Shown: positions 28,417 through 38,446 of the stretch, in pieces
How the letters are laid out: each line of letters begins with the position of its first letter
Position numbering within the stretch: the stretch's first letter is position 1
Source: Dorea sp. AM10-31
Lineage (GTDB): Bacteria; Bacillota; Clostridia; Lachnospirales; Lachnospiraceae
Assembly (NCBI RefSeq): GCF_003435815.1
Contig: NZ_QTUV01000007.1
Span: forward strand, 37,844-101,843
Direction: 5' to 3'
DNA: 64,000 nucleotides
Notes under the pieces: model-generated
What the model was told of the DNA's origin: nothing
The model's input: the letters and a program-made list of their open reading frames with translations, nothing else
Database searches by the model: none
Made by a program: the position numbers and the translations under genes

Positions 28417-28742
28417 CAGTATGGAGTTGATGCCTTATTTGCGTACCTTAAAAAGATGGAGAAGTTCCTATTGATAATAATGCCAGTGAACGAGTAATAC
28501 GAGGATTTTGTATCGGCAAGAAAAATTGGCAGATGATTGACACGATCAATGGTGCCCATTCTTCAGCAATCATTTATAGTATTGCCGAAACTGCAAAGGC
28601 AAACAACCTAAAGCCATATGATTATTTTGTATATCTTCTGGAGGAGATTCCAAAACATATGGAACAAAAAGATCGAACCTTTCTTGAGAACCTGTTACCA
28701 TGGTCTAAAAAACTTCCAGAAGGGATTCGAAAACAACAGTAG
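28417..28742 (+). pseudogene. IS66-family transposase remnant (C-terminal part)
   Basis: One frame encodes DGEVPIDNNASERVIRGFCI, then GKKNWQ and SSAIIYSIAETAKANNLKPY and a typical YLLEEIP tail, the hallmark C-terminus of IS66 TnpC, ending at 28742. The catalytic Glu of the DDE triad belongs to the NNASER stretch. Upstream, frame -1 gives YGVDALFAYLK before an in-frame TAA, so there is a one-base indel. The remaining 400 or so residues, TnpA/TnpB and the left end are absent. The element is dead. Confidence 0.85.
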
Positions 28743-28746
28743 CCAG

Positions 28747-28778
28747 GAACCGCCAATTACGGCGGTTCTCAATTTTTC
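28747..28778 (+). terminator. Terminator after the IS66 remnant
   Basis: GAACCGCC/GGCGGTTC (28747-28754 and 28761-28768) is followed by TCAATTTTT. It lies just beyond the stop of the convergent AraC gene and may serve both directions. Confidence 0.7.
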
Positions 28779-29652
28779 AATGTACTCGCTGTTGAGCGTT
28801 TACTATTTTTCGGTATTCTCTTGGCGAATATCCTTTCAGCTTGTGAAAAAGCCGGCTGAAATAAAGCTGGTTATCATATCCGACAATCTTAGAAATCTCA
28901 TTGATGGAATAAGTTGTTGTTTCAAGTAACATCTGAGCATTGTTGATGCGGATTCCCACAATGAATTGCATTGGTGTAGAACCGGTATATTTTTTGAAAT
29001 TTCGGATAAACCAGCTGACACTCATGCCTCGTGAGGCAGCATAATCATCAATATTGATATTTTGATTGTAGTTTTCACTGAAAAAGGTAACAGCATTATC
29101 CATCTCATGATCAAGGTATTCATTTTTTAATATGTGCTCTCTTGTCAGTTCCCGGTGGAAACTGATCAGAAGATGACGTAGCAAAAGGACAAGCATTTCC
29201 TCATAATTATCTTGACAGCGTTGGAGCTCGATAATAATATGCTTGAAAATTTGTTCATATTCATTAGATGTACCAACTTGAAAGACATGTTCTTTATCTG
29301 GAAACCCATATTGACGTAAGATATTTTTTACATTGCTTCCTGTGAAGTGAATCCAGTATACTTCTGTCTTATCTTCTCCGTAATATTCATATTTTTGGAG
29401 TTCTTTCGGTCTGTACAGTACAATGTTGCCGGCTGGAACAATCGTTTCATTATTTACATTATCAAAATGAAAATGCCCACAACCAGCAGTGATATATATA
29501 ATCTGATAATCCAGACGACCCCTTGGACGGTAGGTCGGAAGTTTGGGATGTCTGGAAAGACGGTAAGTACCACAGCTACCTACAATCAGCGGACGACTTT
29601 TGTCTTTGAAATCCATATGTGAGTGGTTCAAATAACCGGTGTTCAAATACAT
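28777..29652 (-). CDS. AraC-family regulator, divergent from lacZ
   Basis: The 291-residue protein has an N-terminal cupin-type sensing domain (about 20-150, with VPAGNIVLYRPKE) and two C-terminal helix-turn-helix motifs (about 190-285: NINIDDYAASRGMSVSWFIR and INEISKIVGYDNQLYFSRLF, then GYSPREYR). It is divergent from the beta-galactosidase gene across about 200 bp and most likely activates it in response to a sugar. AGAGGTG precedes the ATG. The ligand is unknown. Confidence 0.9.
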   Translation of the reverse strand: MYLNTGYLNHSHMDFKDKSRPLIVGSCGTYRLSRHPKLPTYRPRGRLDYQIIYITAGCGHFHFDNVNNETIVPAGNIVLYRPKELQKYEYYGEDKTEVYWIHFTGSNVKNILRQYGFPDKEHVFQVGTSNEYEQIFKHIIIELQRCQDNYEEMLVLLLRHLLISFHRELTREHILKNEYLDHEMDNAVTFFSENYNQNINIDDYAASRGMSVSWFIRNFKKYTGSTPMQFIVGIRINNAQMLLETTTYSINEISKIVGYDNQLYFSRLFHKLKGYSPREYRKIVNAQQRVH

Positions 29653-29721
29653 AGGACAGCACCTCTTTTCGTACTTTTTATCATTGTATCATTTAGTGCA
29701 TATTTTGTCTAATCCAATTCA

Positions 29722-29750
29722 TAGACATGTTTTGCAGATTAGGATAAGAT
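29722..29750 (+). promoter_or_regulatory. Candidate promoter of the lacZ operon
   Basis: TAGACA (29722-29727), 17 bases, and TAAGAT (29745-29750). The match is moderate, as expected for an activator-dependent promoter. Confidence 0.5.
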
Positions 29751-29854
29751 ATATATAGCAAAACAGAGAAACGTAAACATAAAAGTAAAAGACAAGGTTT
29801 GCTTTGGAAAAACAAAGTGCAAAAAAATGTATATGTATTGGAGGAGAGCTATTT

Positions 29855-32800
29855 ATGATCGTACCACGTTATTATGAAAATCTAAGCGTACTGCACGAAA
29901 ACACAATGCCAGCCAGAGCCTATTATATTCCGGCATCCAGAAGAATGGATAACTTGGTGGAACACAGAGAAGAGTCAGATCGTATGCAGTTATTGAATGG
30001 AACTTGGAAGTTCCAGTATTTTAACAGCATCTATGACATTCAGGATTCTTTTTTTGAGAAGAATTATGATACAGAAAATTTTGATGAGATTCAGCTTCCA
30101 AGTGTATGGCAGATGGCTGGATATGATACACACCAGTATACAAACATCCGGTATCCATTTCCGTTTGATCCACCATATGTGCCACAGGACATTCCGTGTG
30201 GAGCCTATGTACATACTTTTGAGTACAGTAGAGATGAGAAAGCATCAAAAGCTTTTTTGAACTTTGAAGGAGTAGACAGTTGCTTTTATGTATGGATCAA
30301 TGGCTCTTATGTAGGATACAGCCAGGTTTCGCATATGACCAGTGAGTTTGATGTTACCGATGTACTTCAGGATGGAACGAATACGGTGGCAGTGTTGGTA
30401 ATGAAGTGGTGTGATGGTTCCTATTTGGAAGATCAGGACAAATTCCGTATGAGTGGTATTTTCCGGGATGTGTACATTTTGAAACGACCAAAACAGGCAA
30501 TCAGTGATTATCATATTAAAACAAGAATTGAGGATATGCTTGCGAAAGTAGAAATTGAAATGAAATTCTACTCTCCGTTAAATGTAAAAATTTCGATTGA
30601 AGATAGAAACGGAGCAGTTGTAGCACTAGGTAGTATTGCTGAAGAAGGAACAGCTGTATTAGAAATTGCAAGTCCGGAACTTTGGAATACAGAAAATCCA
30701 TATCTATATAAACTGATTCTTGAAACAGAGAATGAAGTAATTGTAGATCACATTGCATTAAGAAAGATAGAGATTAAAGACCAGGTTATTTATTTAAATG
30801 GACAGAAGATTAAATTCCGTGGTGTCAATCGACATGATTCTGATCCGGTTACTGGATTTACAATCAATCCGGAACAGATTACAACCGATCTTACGTTAAT
30901 GAAGCAGCATAATTTTAATGCGATCCGTTCCAGCCACTATCCGAACGCACCATTTTTCTATGAAATGTGTGACAAGTATGGATTCATGGTAATAGATGAA
31001 GCAGATATTGAAGCTCATGGTCCATTTATGATCTACAGAAAAGAAGACACTGATTACAATCGGTTCAAACGATGGAATGAGAAGATTGCAGATGATCCGG
31101 TATGGGAAGAGGCAATCGTTGATCGAGTAAAACTCATGGTGGAACGTGACAAAAACCGTTTCTGTATTGTTATGTGGTCAATGGGAAATGAGAGTGCTTA
31201 TGGCTGCAACTTTGAAAAAGCACTGGAATGGACAAAGAATTTTGATCCAGACCGCATCACACAATATGAGAGTGCAAGATACCGTAATTATGATGAAACA
31301 TATGATTACAGCAATCTGGATGTGTACAGCCGGATGTATCCGGCGCTTTCCGAAATTCAGGAATATCTGGATAAAGATGGAAGCAAACCCTTCCTTTTGG
31401 TAGAGTACTGTCACAGCATGGGAAACGGACCTGGAGATTTTGAAGATTACTTCCAGATGATTCAGGATAATGATAAAATGTGCGGCGGCTTTGTCTGGGA
31501 ATGGTGTGACCATGCGATTGCTCATGGAACTGCTGAGAATGGAAAGACTATATATGCTTATGGGGGCGACCATGGCGAAGAAATTCATGATGGCAACTTC
31601 TGTATGGATGGATTAGTATATCCGGACAGAACGGTACATACAGGACTTTTGGAATACAAGAATGTTTATCGCCCGGCAAGGGTTATTTCCTATGACAAAG
31701 AAAGCGGAGAACTGGTGCTTCATAACTACATGGATTTTGATGACTTGAAAGATTATGTGAAGATCAGTTATGAACTGACGCAGGACGGGCTTGTAATCAG
31801 CAAAGGTAAACTTCCAGAAGTTTCAGCAGCACCACACAGTGAAGGAAAAATAAACCTTAAAATCAATGTGCCAGAGAGTGGAAAATGTTATTTAAAATTT
31901 ATTTACCATCTGAAAAAGGAATTGCCACTGTTGGATGAAGACCATATTCTTGGATTCGATGAAATTGAGGTAAGCAAAGACGGTGCAAAATGTAAACTTG
32001 CTGAGAAATGGCTACAAAAAACAGCAGTGGACTCTGAGTTGCAGGTAAATGAAAATGATACACAGATCCATATCAAGGGGCGTGAATTTGCTTATACCAT
32101 AGACAAACGTACTGCACTCTTTACAGAGATGAAATTCGCAGGTCGGGAATATCTGAACCACCCAATGGAATTAAATATCTGGAGGGCACCAACAGATAAT
32201 GATATGTACATCAAGTCTGAATGGAAGAAAGCCCATTATGATAAAGCTTATACAAGAGCTTACACGACAGAGGTCGTGCAGGGAAAGCATGGTGTGAAAA
32301 TTACAAGCCATGCATCCGTTGTGGCAGAGACAGTACAGAAGATTCTTGATGTGACGATCACATGGAAAATAGAAGCTGCTGGAAAGATTGATGCAGATAT
32401 TGCAGTAACGAAAGATGATGAATTTCCGGACCTGCCAAGATTTGGTGTGAGGATGTTCCTGGATAAAAAACTTTCAGCTGCACGATACTTTGGAATGGGA
32501 CCACAGGAAAGCTATTGTGACAAACATCAGGCTGCGAGCCACGGTTTGTATCAGACAAATGTAGATGATTTGCATGAGGATTATATTCGCCCACAGGAAA
32601 ATGGAAGCCATTATGATTGTGAATATGTAGAGCTTAACAACAGCCGATATGGAACTGTGGTCTCTGCGGAAAATACCTTCTCATTCAATGCTTCTTATTA
32701 TACGCAGGAAGAACTTGAGAAGAAAACGCATAATTATGAATTGACAGAATCAGATAGTGTAGTATTTTGCGTTGACTACGCATTAAATGGCATTGGTTCT

Positions 32801-32893
32801 AATAGTTGTGGTCCAGTTGTATTGGATCAGTACCGATTTGATGATGTATTATTCCGGTTCCAGTTTACGCTGATACCGTATGTAAAGGGATAA
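29855..32893 (+). CDS. lacZ: Beta-galactosidase, glycoside hydrolase family 2
   Basis: The 1012-residue protein has the GH2 layout: sugar-binding jelly roll with TWKFQYF and ASKAFLNFEGVDSCFYVWIN, an immunoglobulin-like domain, the TIM barrel starting at FRGVNRHDSDPVTG, and the LacZ-type C-terminal domains. Acid/base Glu446 is in WSMGNESAYG and nucleophile Glu517 in LVEYCHSMGN. It hydrolyses terminal beta-galactosides such as lactose. No signal peptide is seen, so it is cytoplasmic. A TTG-started extension exists upstream (29804), but ATG 29855 follows GGAGGAG and is preferred. The permease gene follows after 72 bases. Confidence 0.95.
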   Translation: MIVPRYYENLSVLHENTMPARAYYIPASRRMDNLVEHREESDRMQLLNGTWKFQYFNSIYDIQDSFFEKNYDTENFDEIQLPSVWQMAGYDTHQYTNIRYPFPFDPPYVPQDIPCGAYVHTFEYSRDEKASKAFLNFEGVDSCFYVWINGSYVGYSQVSHMTSEFDVTDVLQDGTNTVAVLVMKWCDGSYLEDQDKFRMSGIFRDVYILKRPKQAISDYHIKTRIEDMLAKVEIEMKFYSPLNVKISIEDRNGAVVALGSIAEEGTAVLEIASPELWNTENPYLYKLILETENEVIVDHIALRKIEIKDQVIYLNGQKIKFRGVNRHDSDPVTGFTINPEQITTDLTLMKQHNFNAIRSSHYPNAPFFYEMCDKYGFMVIDEADIEAHGPFMIYRKEDTDYNRFKRWNEKIADDPVWEEAIVDRVKLMVERDKNRFCIVMWSMGNESAYGCNFEKALEWTKNFDPDRITQYESARYRNYDETYDYSNLDVYSRMYPALSEIQEYLDKDGSKPFLLVEYCHSMGNGPGDFEDYFQMIQDNDKMCGGFVWEWCDHAIAHGTAENGKTIYAYGGDHGEEIHDGNFCMDGLVYPDRTVHTGLLEYKNVYRPARVISYDKESGELVLHNYMDFDDLKDYVKISYELTQDGLVISKGKLPEVSAAPHSEGKINLKINVPESGKCYLKFIYHLKKELPLLDEDHILGFDEIEVSKDGAKCKLAEKWLQKTAVDSELQVNENDTQIHIKGREFAYTIDKRTALFTEMKFAGREYLNHPMELNIWRAPTDNDMYIKSEWKKAHYDKAYTRAYTTEVVQGKHGVKITSHASVVAETVQKILDVTITWKIEAAGKIDADIAVTKDDEFPDLPRFGVRMFLDKKLSAARYFGMGPQESYCDKHQAASHGLYQTNVDDLHEDYIRPQENGSHYDCEYVELNNSRYGTVVSAENTFSFNASYYTQEELEKKTHNYELTESDSVVFCVDYALNGIGSNSCGPVVLDQYRFDDVLFRFQFTLIPYVKG

Positions 32894-32965
32894 TAAAGTT
32901 TCATGTAACCCGTAAACAAGGAAAGCGATTCTAAGTGCGATGAAGATGAGGAGCAAAGAAATTCG

Positions 32966-34363
32966 ATGGAAGAAAAAAAGTATTTGAAATGGTATAACAA
33001 AATTGGATATGGATCAGGCGATATTGCAGGTAATGTAGTCTATGCGTTCCTGACATCTTTTATGATGGTCTATTTGACGGACTCAGTAGGACTTGCTGCA
33101 GGTGTCGTAGGTACCCTGATTGCCGTATCAAAACTATTTGATGGTTTTACGGATATATTTTTTGGATCAATGATTGACAAAACACACAGTAAAATGGGGA
33201 AAGCGAAGCCATGGATGCTATACGGATACATTGGTTGTGCCATTACGCTGGTCTGCTGCTTTGCAGTACCAGTCAGCTTTGGAATAACGGCTAAATACGC
33301 ATGGTTCTTTATTTCTTATACACTGTTAAATGGTGTGTTTTATACAGCAAACAATATTGCTTACTCAGCACTTACGTCACTGATTACAAAGAACAGCAAA
33401 GAGCGTGTGCAAATGGGATCTTACCGTTTTATTTTTGCATTTTCAACAAGTCTTCTGATTCAGGCGATTACAGTTGGATTTGTAGATAAATGTGGTGGAG
33501 ATGCTGCGGCATGGAGAACGGTTGCTATTATCTATGCAATCATTGGTCTTGCCGTAAATACGATTTCAGCACTTTCTGTTAAGGAACTTCCTGAGGAAGA
33601 ACTTAACGAAGGAGAAGTAAAGGATGATAATGAAAAGTACGGAATGGTACAGGCATTCAAGCTTCTTGTTAAAAACAAATATTACATGATGATTTGTGGA
33701 ACATATATTTTACAGCAGTTATATGGTGCCATGATTGGAGCTGGCATTTATTACATGACATGGGTACTGAAAAATAAGAATTTGTTTGGACAATTTGCAT
33801 GGGCAGTAAATATTCCACTGATCATTGCCCTGCTTTTCACACCGACATTAGTTGGTAAGTGGAAAGGTATGTATAAACTGAACTTAAGAGGTTATATCTT
33901 AGCAGTCATCGGTAGAGCACTTGTTGTTGTTGCAGGATATATGGGCAGTGTTCCGCTGATGATGGCATTTACAGCTCTTGCAGCTTTAGGTCAGGGACCA
34001 TGGCAGGGAGATATGAATGCAGTTATCGCATCCTGCTCTGAGTACACTTATCTTACACAGGGAAAGAGAATTGACGGAACGATGTACTCTTGTACTTCTC
34101 TTGGCGTAAAAATCGGTGGAGGTATTGGAACTGCTGTTGCTGGATGGCTGCTTGAGTTCAGTGGATATATCGGAACAAATGCAACTCAGCCGCAGTCTGC
34201 ACTTGATATGATGCAGTTTATGTATCTGTGGCTTCCGTTAATCTTTGATGTATTGATTATGTTTGTACTTTCAAGAATGAATGTAGAAGATGCAAATAAA
34301 AAACTGAAAGCAGAAAAAGGAATTGCTGCAGATGAAGTAACAGATGCATCAGACATAAATTAG
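32966..34363 (+). CDS. GPH-family sugar:cation symporter
   Basis: The 465-residue protein has about 12 hydrophobic segments and the MelB-like signature KLFDGFTDIFFGSMIDKT followed by GKAKPW. The glycoside-pentoside-hexuronide family imports sugars with Na+ or H+. Paired with a cytoplasmic beta-galactosidase, the likely substrate is lactose or another beta-galactoside (inference). It ends with a hydrophilic Lys/Glu tail and a terminator, so lacZ and this gene form a two-gene operon. Confidence 0.9.
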   Translation: MEEKKYLKWYNKIGYGSGDIAGNVVYAFLTSFMMVYLTDSVGLAAGVVGTLIAVSKLFDGFTDIFFGSMIDKTHSKMGKAKPWMLYGYIGCAITLVCCFAVPVSFGITAKYAWFFISYTLLNGVFYTANNIAYSALTSLITKNSKERVQMGSYRFIFAFSTSLLIQAITVGFVDKCGGDAAAWRTVAIIYAIIGLAVNTISALSVKELPEEELNEGEVKDDNEKYGMVQAFKLLVKNKYYMMICGTYILQQLYGAMIGAGIYYMTWVLKNKNLFGQFAWAVNIPLIIALLFTPTLVGKWKGMYKLNLRGYILAVIGRALVVVAGYMGSVPLMMAFTALAALGQGPWQGDMNAVIASCSEYTYLTQGKRIDGTMYSCTSLGVKIGGGIGTAVAGWLLEFSGYIGTNATQPQSALDMMQFMYLWLPLIFDVLIMFVLSRMNVEDANKKLKAEKGIAADEVTDASDIN

Positions 34364-34375
34364 AATTGACAGGAG

Positions 34376-34418
34376 AAAGCGTTGTCTGGTCATTGCTCGA
34401 TGAGACAGTGCTTTTTTC
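34376..34418 (+). terminator. Terminator of the lacZ-permease operon
   Basis: Twelve-base arms (34376-34387 and 34403-34414, two G-T pairs) are followed by TTTCTAT, with six T in the right edge. Confidence 0.75.
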
Positions 34419-34656
34419 TATATATAAAGTGATTGAACTGTATTTTGAAAATAAAAAAGGACCACTTCATTTTTGTGAAATGGCCTTAAGAAAATATTCA
34501 GTGTAGAATACTAAAAGGTCATTCAGATATTTTTTTAGGTTGCTCATTTGCAATTCCTCCTTTTCTCATTTACAAGTTGATTATAAGATGGGTGTAAAAG
34601 GATTGCTTGCTAAATCGAAAGAAGATATAGACAAATGTTGCAAAGGGGAGTATTTC
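34419..34656. other. Gap before the second AraC gene
   Basis: This 238-bp AT-rich stretch holds an imperfect hairpin (AAGGACCACTTCA with TGAAATGGCCTT, near 34457-34488). An ORF could start at 34540, but its first 39 codons have no ribosome site and look unlike protein. No clear promoter is seen. Confidence 0.3.
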
Positions 34657-35457
34657 ATGCAGTTAAAATATGTTGACACAAAAGAGGAAATCATAGCAAT
34701 AAATAGGAAATCAAAACATATTGAACCACATCTTCATAATGCACTGGAGATCGTTTGTGTAACAAGTGGAGCATTAGAAATTGGTGTCGGACAGGAACTA
34801 TACCATATGGAAAAAGGAGATATAGGCTTTGTATTTCCAGATGTTATTCATCACTATCAGGTACTGACACCCGGTGTAAATAAAGCGACTTATCTGATTG
34901 CATCGCCATTTACGATAGCAAAATTTGCAGATATCATGCAATCCATGGCTCCTGAATACCCAATCATCAAAGCGGAAAAGGTTGAACCGGAGGTATATAG
35001 GGTTATAAATGCAATTTTAGAGACAGAACAGTCGGATATTACTGTTGCTCAGGCATATCTTCAAATTGTGTTGGCACGCTGCATAGGAAAATTAAATTTG
35101 GTAGAAAAGAGTAATGTGGGGAGCAACGATCTTATTTACCAGACAGTTTCCTATATATCAGCAAATTTTAAGAAGAAATTTTCGCTGGAAAAGATGGCAA
35201 AAGATCTGGGGGTGAGCAAATATGTTTTATCCAGACTCTTTTCCAAAACATTCCATAGAAACTTTAATCAATATCTTAACGATGCAAGGCTGAACTATGC
35301 ATGCCATCGTTTGGAAAATACGAGTGATTCTATTACAAACATTTGTCTGGATAGTGGATTTGAAAGTCAGAGAACATTTAACCGTGTATTTAAAGAAAGA
35401 TATAAAATATCACCGAGTGATTATCGGAGTATTTGTGTGAAAGAGATGTTGTCATAA
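34657..35457 (+). CDS. AraC-family regulator with cupin domain
   Basis: The 266-residue protein starts at ATG 34657 after AAAGGGGAG. The N-terminal cupin domain (about 25-90) has EPHLHNALEIVCV and MEKGDIGFVFPDVIHHYQ. The C-terminal AraC domain has KFSLEKMAKDLGVSKYVLSRLF and DSITNICLDSGFESQRTFNRVF, then YKISPSDYR. It lies downstream of the permease, separated by a terminator, so it may regulate the lacZ operon, another sugar pathway, or be a relic of the surrounding segment. It is only about 30 percent alike by eye to the AraC gene at 28777, so it is not a recent duplicate. Confidence 0.88.
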   Translation: MQLKYVDTKEEIIAINRKSKHIEPHLHNALEIVCVTSGALEIGVGQELYHMEKGDIGFVFPDVIHHYQVLTPGVNKATYLIASPFTIAKFADIMQSMAPEYPIIKAEKVEPEVYRVINAILETEQSDITVAQAYLQIVLARCIGKLNLVEKSNVGSNDLIYQTVSYISANFKKKFSLEKMAKDLGVSKYVLSRLFSKTFHRNFNQYLNDARLNYACHRLENTSDSITNICLDSGFESQRTFNRVFKERYKISPSDYRSICVKEMLS

Positions 35458-35674
35458 AAGGTTCTGTTGATAGAAATATTTACTTTGATTTCACAGTACT
35501 ATGTATTTGATTTTATGTGTGGATGATATAATATAAAAATATTTGTAGAAAATAGAGCTTTATTTTATTATGAAAAGAGCAAGGTGTATTCTAAAGAAAC
35601 AAGAAAGGCAGGGCGCATATGAACATGAGAGGGACTTGATGTGCCAGAAGAACATTTTTACACCAGCGCATTAG

Positions 35675-35898
35675 AAATACTATAAAGACTTGTTGAAATC
35701 CTTGGATTTGCCTGATATTCATTTTCACCAGTTGAGAAATACCTATGCAACTATTTTGCTGAAGAATAGCTTTAATTCAAAAGGTGTTTCGCATTTATTG
35801 AAGAAGTTATTCCAAAAGAGCGGAAAGATCAGTATTATGATTATTCAGAAGTGATTGAAATAGACTTAATCCTGGAGGAATATTTCAACGCAGCATGA
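35675..35898 (+). pseudogene. Tyrosine recombinase (integrase) remnant
   Basis: One frame reads LPDIHFHQLRNTYATILLKN, followed by SFNSKGVSHLL, the HxLR box of tyrosine recombinases (usual form FHDLRHTYAT). An in-frame TAG stands just before. A second frame resumes with VIPKERKDQYYDYSEVIEID and ends EEYFNAA-stop at 35898, a plausible original C-terminus. The catalytic Tyr region (GH...VYGD) is lost to a deletion/frameshift, as is the N-terminal two thirds. This is an ancient footprint of an integrative element at the right end of the accessory segment. Confidence 0.75.
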
Positions 35899-35924
35899 TA
35901 AAAAATAGAATAGTAGTAAGATAG

Positions 35925-35962
35925 AAAAGTACAAATGAGAATCGAACATTTGTACTTTTTTC
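35925..35962 (+). terminator. Terminator after the integrase remnant
   Basis: Thirteen-base perfect arms (35925-35937 and 35947-35959) are followed by TTTTCTT. Confidence 0.85.
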
Positions 35963-35975
35963 TTACCTTCATCTA

Positions 35976-36004
35976 TATACTTTCAAAAAAATGTCTGATA
36001 TAAT
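35976..36004 (+). promoter_or_regulatory. Extended -10 promoter candidate for uvrB
   Basis: TGATATAAT gives a perfect extended -10 (TATAAT at 35999-36004), with only a poor -35. It would leave a leader of about 295 bases before uvrB. Confidence 0.5.
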
Positions 36005-36113
36005 AGGGAATGTTACAAGAACAAACAGTAAAAATATGACAGAACCGGAGCCTGGTATCATCAGGTATTTCCGAGTGCTGTTTTATCCGCAAATATGAAT
36101 TTTGTGACTTTTA

Positions 36114-36285
36114 TTCGTAACGAGGTGAGAAACACATCTATTCACCATAAAATAAGCTTTTCGTTACGAATCTGGATACGAATTTTTGGCTGATAATGAT
36201 CATAGTAAAAAAGTTCACAGAACTTTTTCAATCGCATAAATGCGATTAAAAGTCACATCTTATTGAACATTAGTAGTTCAATAAG
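36114..36285 (+). promoter_or_regulatory. Hairpin-rich leader of uvrB
   Basis: Four perfect inverted repeats follow in series: TTCGTAACGA/TCGTTACGAA (36114-36123, 36161-36170, with GGTGA/TCACC nested inside), AAAAAGTTC/GAACTTTTT (36208-36216, 36220-36228), AATCGCA/TGCGATT (36230-36236, 36241-36247), and CTTATTGAAC/GTTCAATAAG (36259-36268, 36276-36285). The last ends about 8 bases before the ribosome site. The leader may control uvrB, or part may be residue of a former insertion. Confidence 0.45.
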
Positions 36286-36305
36286 CATGAATGGAGGGAG
36301 TTACC

Positions 36306-38363
36306 ATGAATGCAGAAAAAGGACATTCGCAATCCGCTGACAATAGGCAGCTACTTGCTCATAAAAGCAGCCCGCAGGACGGACATGCTTTTAAATTAAA
36401 AGCCCCATATAAGCCAACCGGAGACCAGCCACAGGCGATAGCAGAGCTTGTAAAAGGGTTCAAGGAAGGCAATCAATGCCAGACTTTACTAGGGGTTACG
36501 GGTTCTGGAAAAACTTTTACGATGGCAAATGTGATTCAGCAATTACAGAAGCCGACGCTTGTCATCGCTCATAATAAAACACTTGCAGCTCAGTTATACG
36601 GAGAGTTCAAGGAGATGTTCCCCGATAACGCAGTGGAATATTTTGTCTCCTACTATGATTATTACCAGCCAGAAGCCTACGTTCCGTCATCCGACACTTA
36701 CATTGCGAAGGATTCTTCTGTAAATGAAGAGATTGATAAATTAAGACTGTCGGCAACAGCGGCGTTGATCGAACGGAGAGATGTAATCGTAATTGCCAGT
36801 GTATCCTGTATTTATGGTTTGGGCGAACCGGAGAACTTTGAGCAGATGATGGTATCATTAAGACCGGGAATGGAGAAAGACCGGGATGAAGTACTGCGTC
36901 AGCTGATAGATATTCAATATGACAGAAATGATATGGATTTCAAGCGTGGAACGTTTCGTGTGCGGGGAGATACAGTAGAGATTGTGCCGGCAGACCGTGG
37001 GGATACTGCAATCAGAGTTGAGTTTTTCGGGGATGAGATCGATCGGATTTCAGAGATTGATATGCTTACCGGTGAGATTAAAAATACATTGAATCACATT
37101 GCAATATTTCCGGCTTCTCATTATGTCGTTCCAAAGGAACGTATGGAGAAAGCAATTCATGATATTGAGCTTGAATTGGAAAGCCAGGTGAAATATTTCA
37201 AAGGCGAAGGAAAGCTTCTGGAAGCACAACGTATTGCGGAACGGACAAATTTTGATATTGAGATGATGAGGGAGACTGGCTTCTGTTCCGGAATTGAAAA
37301 CTATTCCAGACATCTGGCAGGACTGCTTCCGGGACAGCCGCCGAATACGCTGCTGAATTATTTCCCGGACGATTTTGTAATGATGATTGATGAGTCGCAT
37401 AAGACAGTTCCGCAGATTGGTGGAATGTATCATGGAGACCAGTCGAGAAAACGTACCCTGGTGGAATATGGTTTCCGTCTGCCATCGGCACTGGATAACC
37501 GTCCGCTTAGTTTTGATGAATTTGAAAATAAGATTGACCAGGTACTTTTTGTTTCGGCTACGCCAGGCACTTACGAAGAAGAGCATGAACTTCTCCGGGC
37601 AGAGCAGGTAATCCGTCCGACCGGGCTTCTGGATCCGGAGATTGTAGTGCGTCCGGTAGAAGGACAGATTGATGATCTGATTGGTGAAGTGAATAAAGAG
37701 ATCGCAAAAAAGAATAAAGTACTGATTACAACACTTACGAAACGAATGGCAGAGGATCTGACCGATTATATGCGGGAAGTAGGCATCCGTGTAAGATATT
37801 TACATTCGGATATTGATACGCTGGAGCGTACAGAGATTGTCCGTGATATGCGACTGGATGTCTTCGATGTGCTTGTCGGAATCAATCTTTTGCGTGAAGG
37901 TTTGGATATTCCGGAGATTACACTTGTGGCAATTCTTGACGCGGATAAAGAAGGATTCTTACGTTCAGAGACGTCACTGGTACAGACGATCGGCCGTGCT
38001 GCGCGTAATGTGGAAGGACATGTTATCATGTATGCGGATACGATCACGGAATCTATGCAGAAAGCGATGGATGAGACGTCAAGGAGACGTGAAATCCAGA
38101 TGAAATATAATGAAGAACATGGAATCACACCAAAGACGATACAGAAGAGCGTCCGTGATCTGATCAGTATTTCAAAGAAAGTTGCTGCATCTGAGATGAA
38201 GATGGAAAAAGATCCGGAGTCTATGAGTGCAAAGGAACTGGAGAAGCTGATCGCAGATGTGACAAAGCAGATGAAGAAAGCGGCAGCAGAGCTGAATTTC
38301 GAAGCGGCAGCAGAGTTGCGTGATAAATTAATAGAATTAAAGAAGCTACAGAAGGAAGAATAA
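36306..38363 (+). CDS. uvrB: Excinuclease ABC subunit B
   Basis: UvrB is the damage-verifying helicase-like core of nucleotide excision repair. The 685-residue protein has Walker A GVTGSGKT (63-70), the damage-probing beta-hairpin [12 protein letters not shown] (116-127), helicase motifs including [11 protein letters not shown] and GRAARN, and a C-terminal UVR coiled-coil ([17 protein letters not shown]) for UvrC/UvrA contact. ATG 36306 follows GGAGGGAG. Even so, the protein has about 30 extra polar residues before the usual start ([16 protein letters not shown]). uvrA follows after 83 bases. Confidence 0.97.
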   Translation: MNAEKGHSQSADNRQLLAHKSSPQDGHAFKLKAPYKPTGDQPQAIAELVKGFKEGNQCQTLLGVTGSGKTFTMANVIQQLQKPTLVIAHNKTLAAQLYGEFKEMFPDNAVEYFVSYYDYYQPEAYVPSSDTYIAKDSSVNEEIDKLRLSATAALIERRDVIVIASVSCIYGLGEPENFEQMMVSLRPGMEKDRDEVLRQLIDIQYDRNDMDFKRGTFRVRGDTVEIVPADRGDTAIRVEFFGDEIDRISEIDMLTGEIKNTLNHIAIFPASHYVVPKERMEKAIHDIELELESQVKYFKGEGKLLEAQRIAERTNFDIEMMRETGFCSGIENYSRHLAGLLPGQPPNTLLNYFPDDFVMMIDESHKTVPQIGGMYHGDQSRKRTLVEYGFRLPSALDNRPLSFDEFENKIDQVLFVSATPGTYEEEHELLRAEQVIRPTGLLDPEIVVRPVEGQIDDLIGEVNKEIAKKNKVLITTLTKRMAEDLTDYMREVGIRVRYLHSDIDTLERTEIVRDMRLDVFDVLVGINLLREGLDIPEITLVAILDADKEGFLRSETSLVQTIGRAARNVEGHVIMYADTITESMQKAMDETSRRREIQMKYNEEHGITPKTIQKSVRDLISISKKVAASEMKMEKDPESMSAKELEKLIADVTKQMKKAAAELNFEAAAELRDKLIELKKLQKEE

Positions 38364-38446
38364 AGAAAAATGGCAGATAAAAAGCCAGATAGAATAAAAA
38401 ATGCAGCAGTTGCAGAAACAATTAAAATAAAGGGGCATAAAAAACG

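Noticed and set aside
36001..36290. SOS (LexA) box upstream of uvrB
   Set aside because: GAAC and GTTC half-sites occur, but with 7-base or inverted spacing (GAAC-N7-GTTC, GTTC-ACA-GAAC), not the GAAC-N4-GTTC of Firmicutes LexA.
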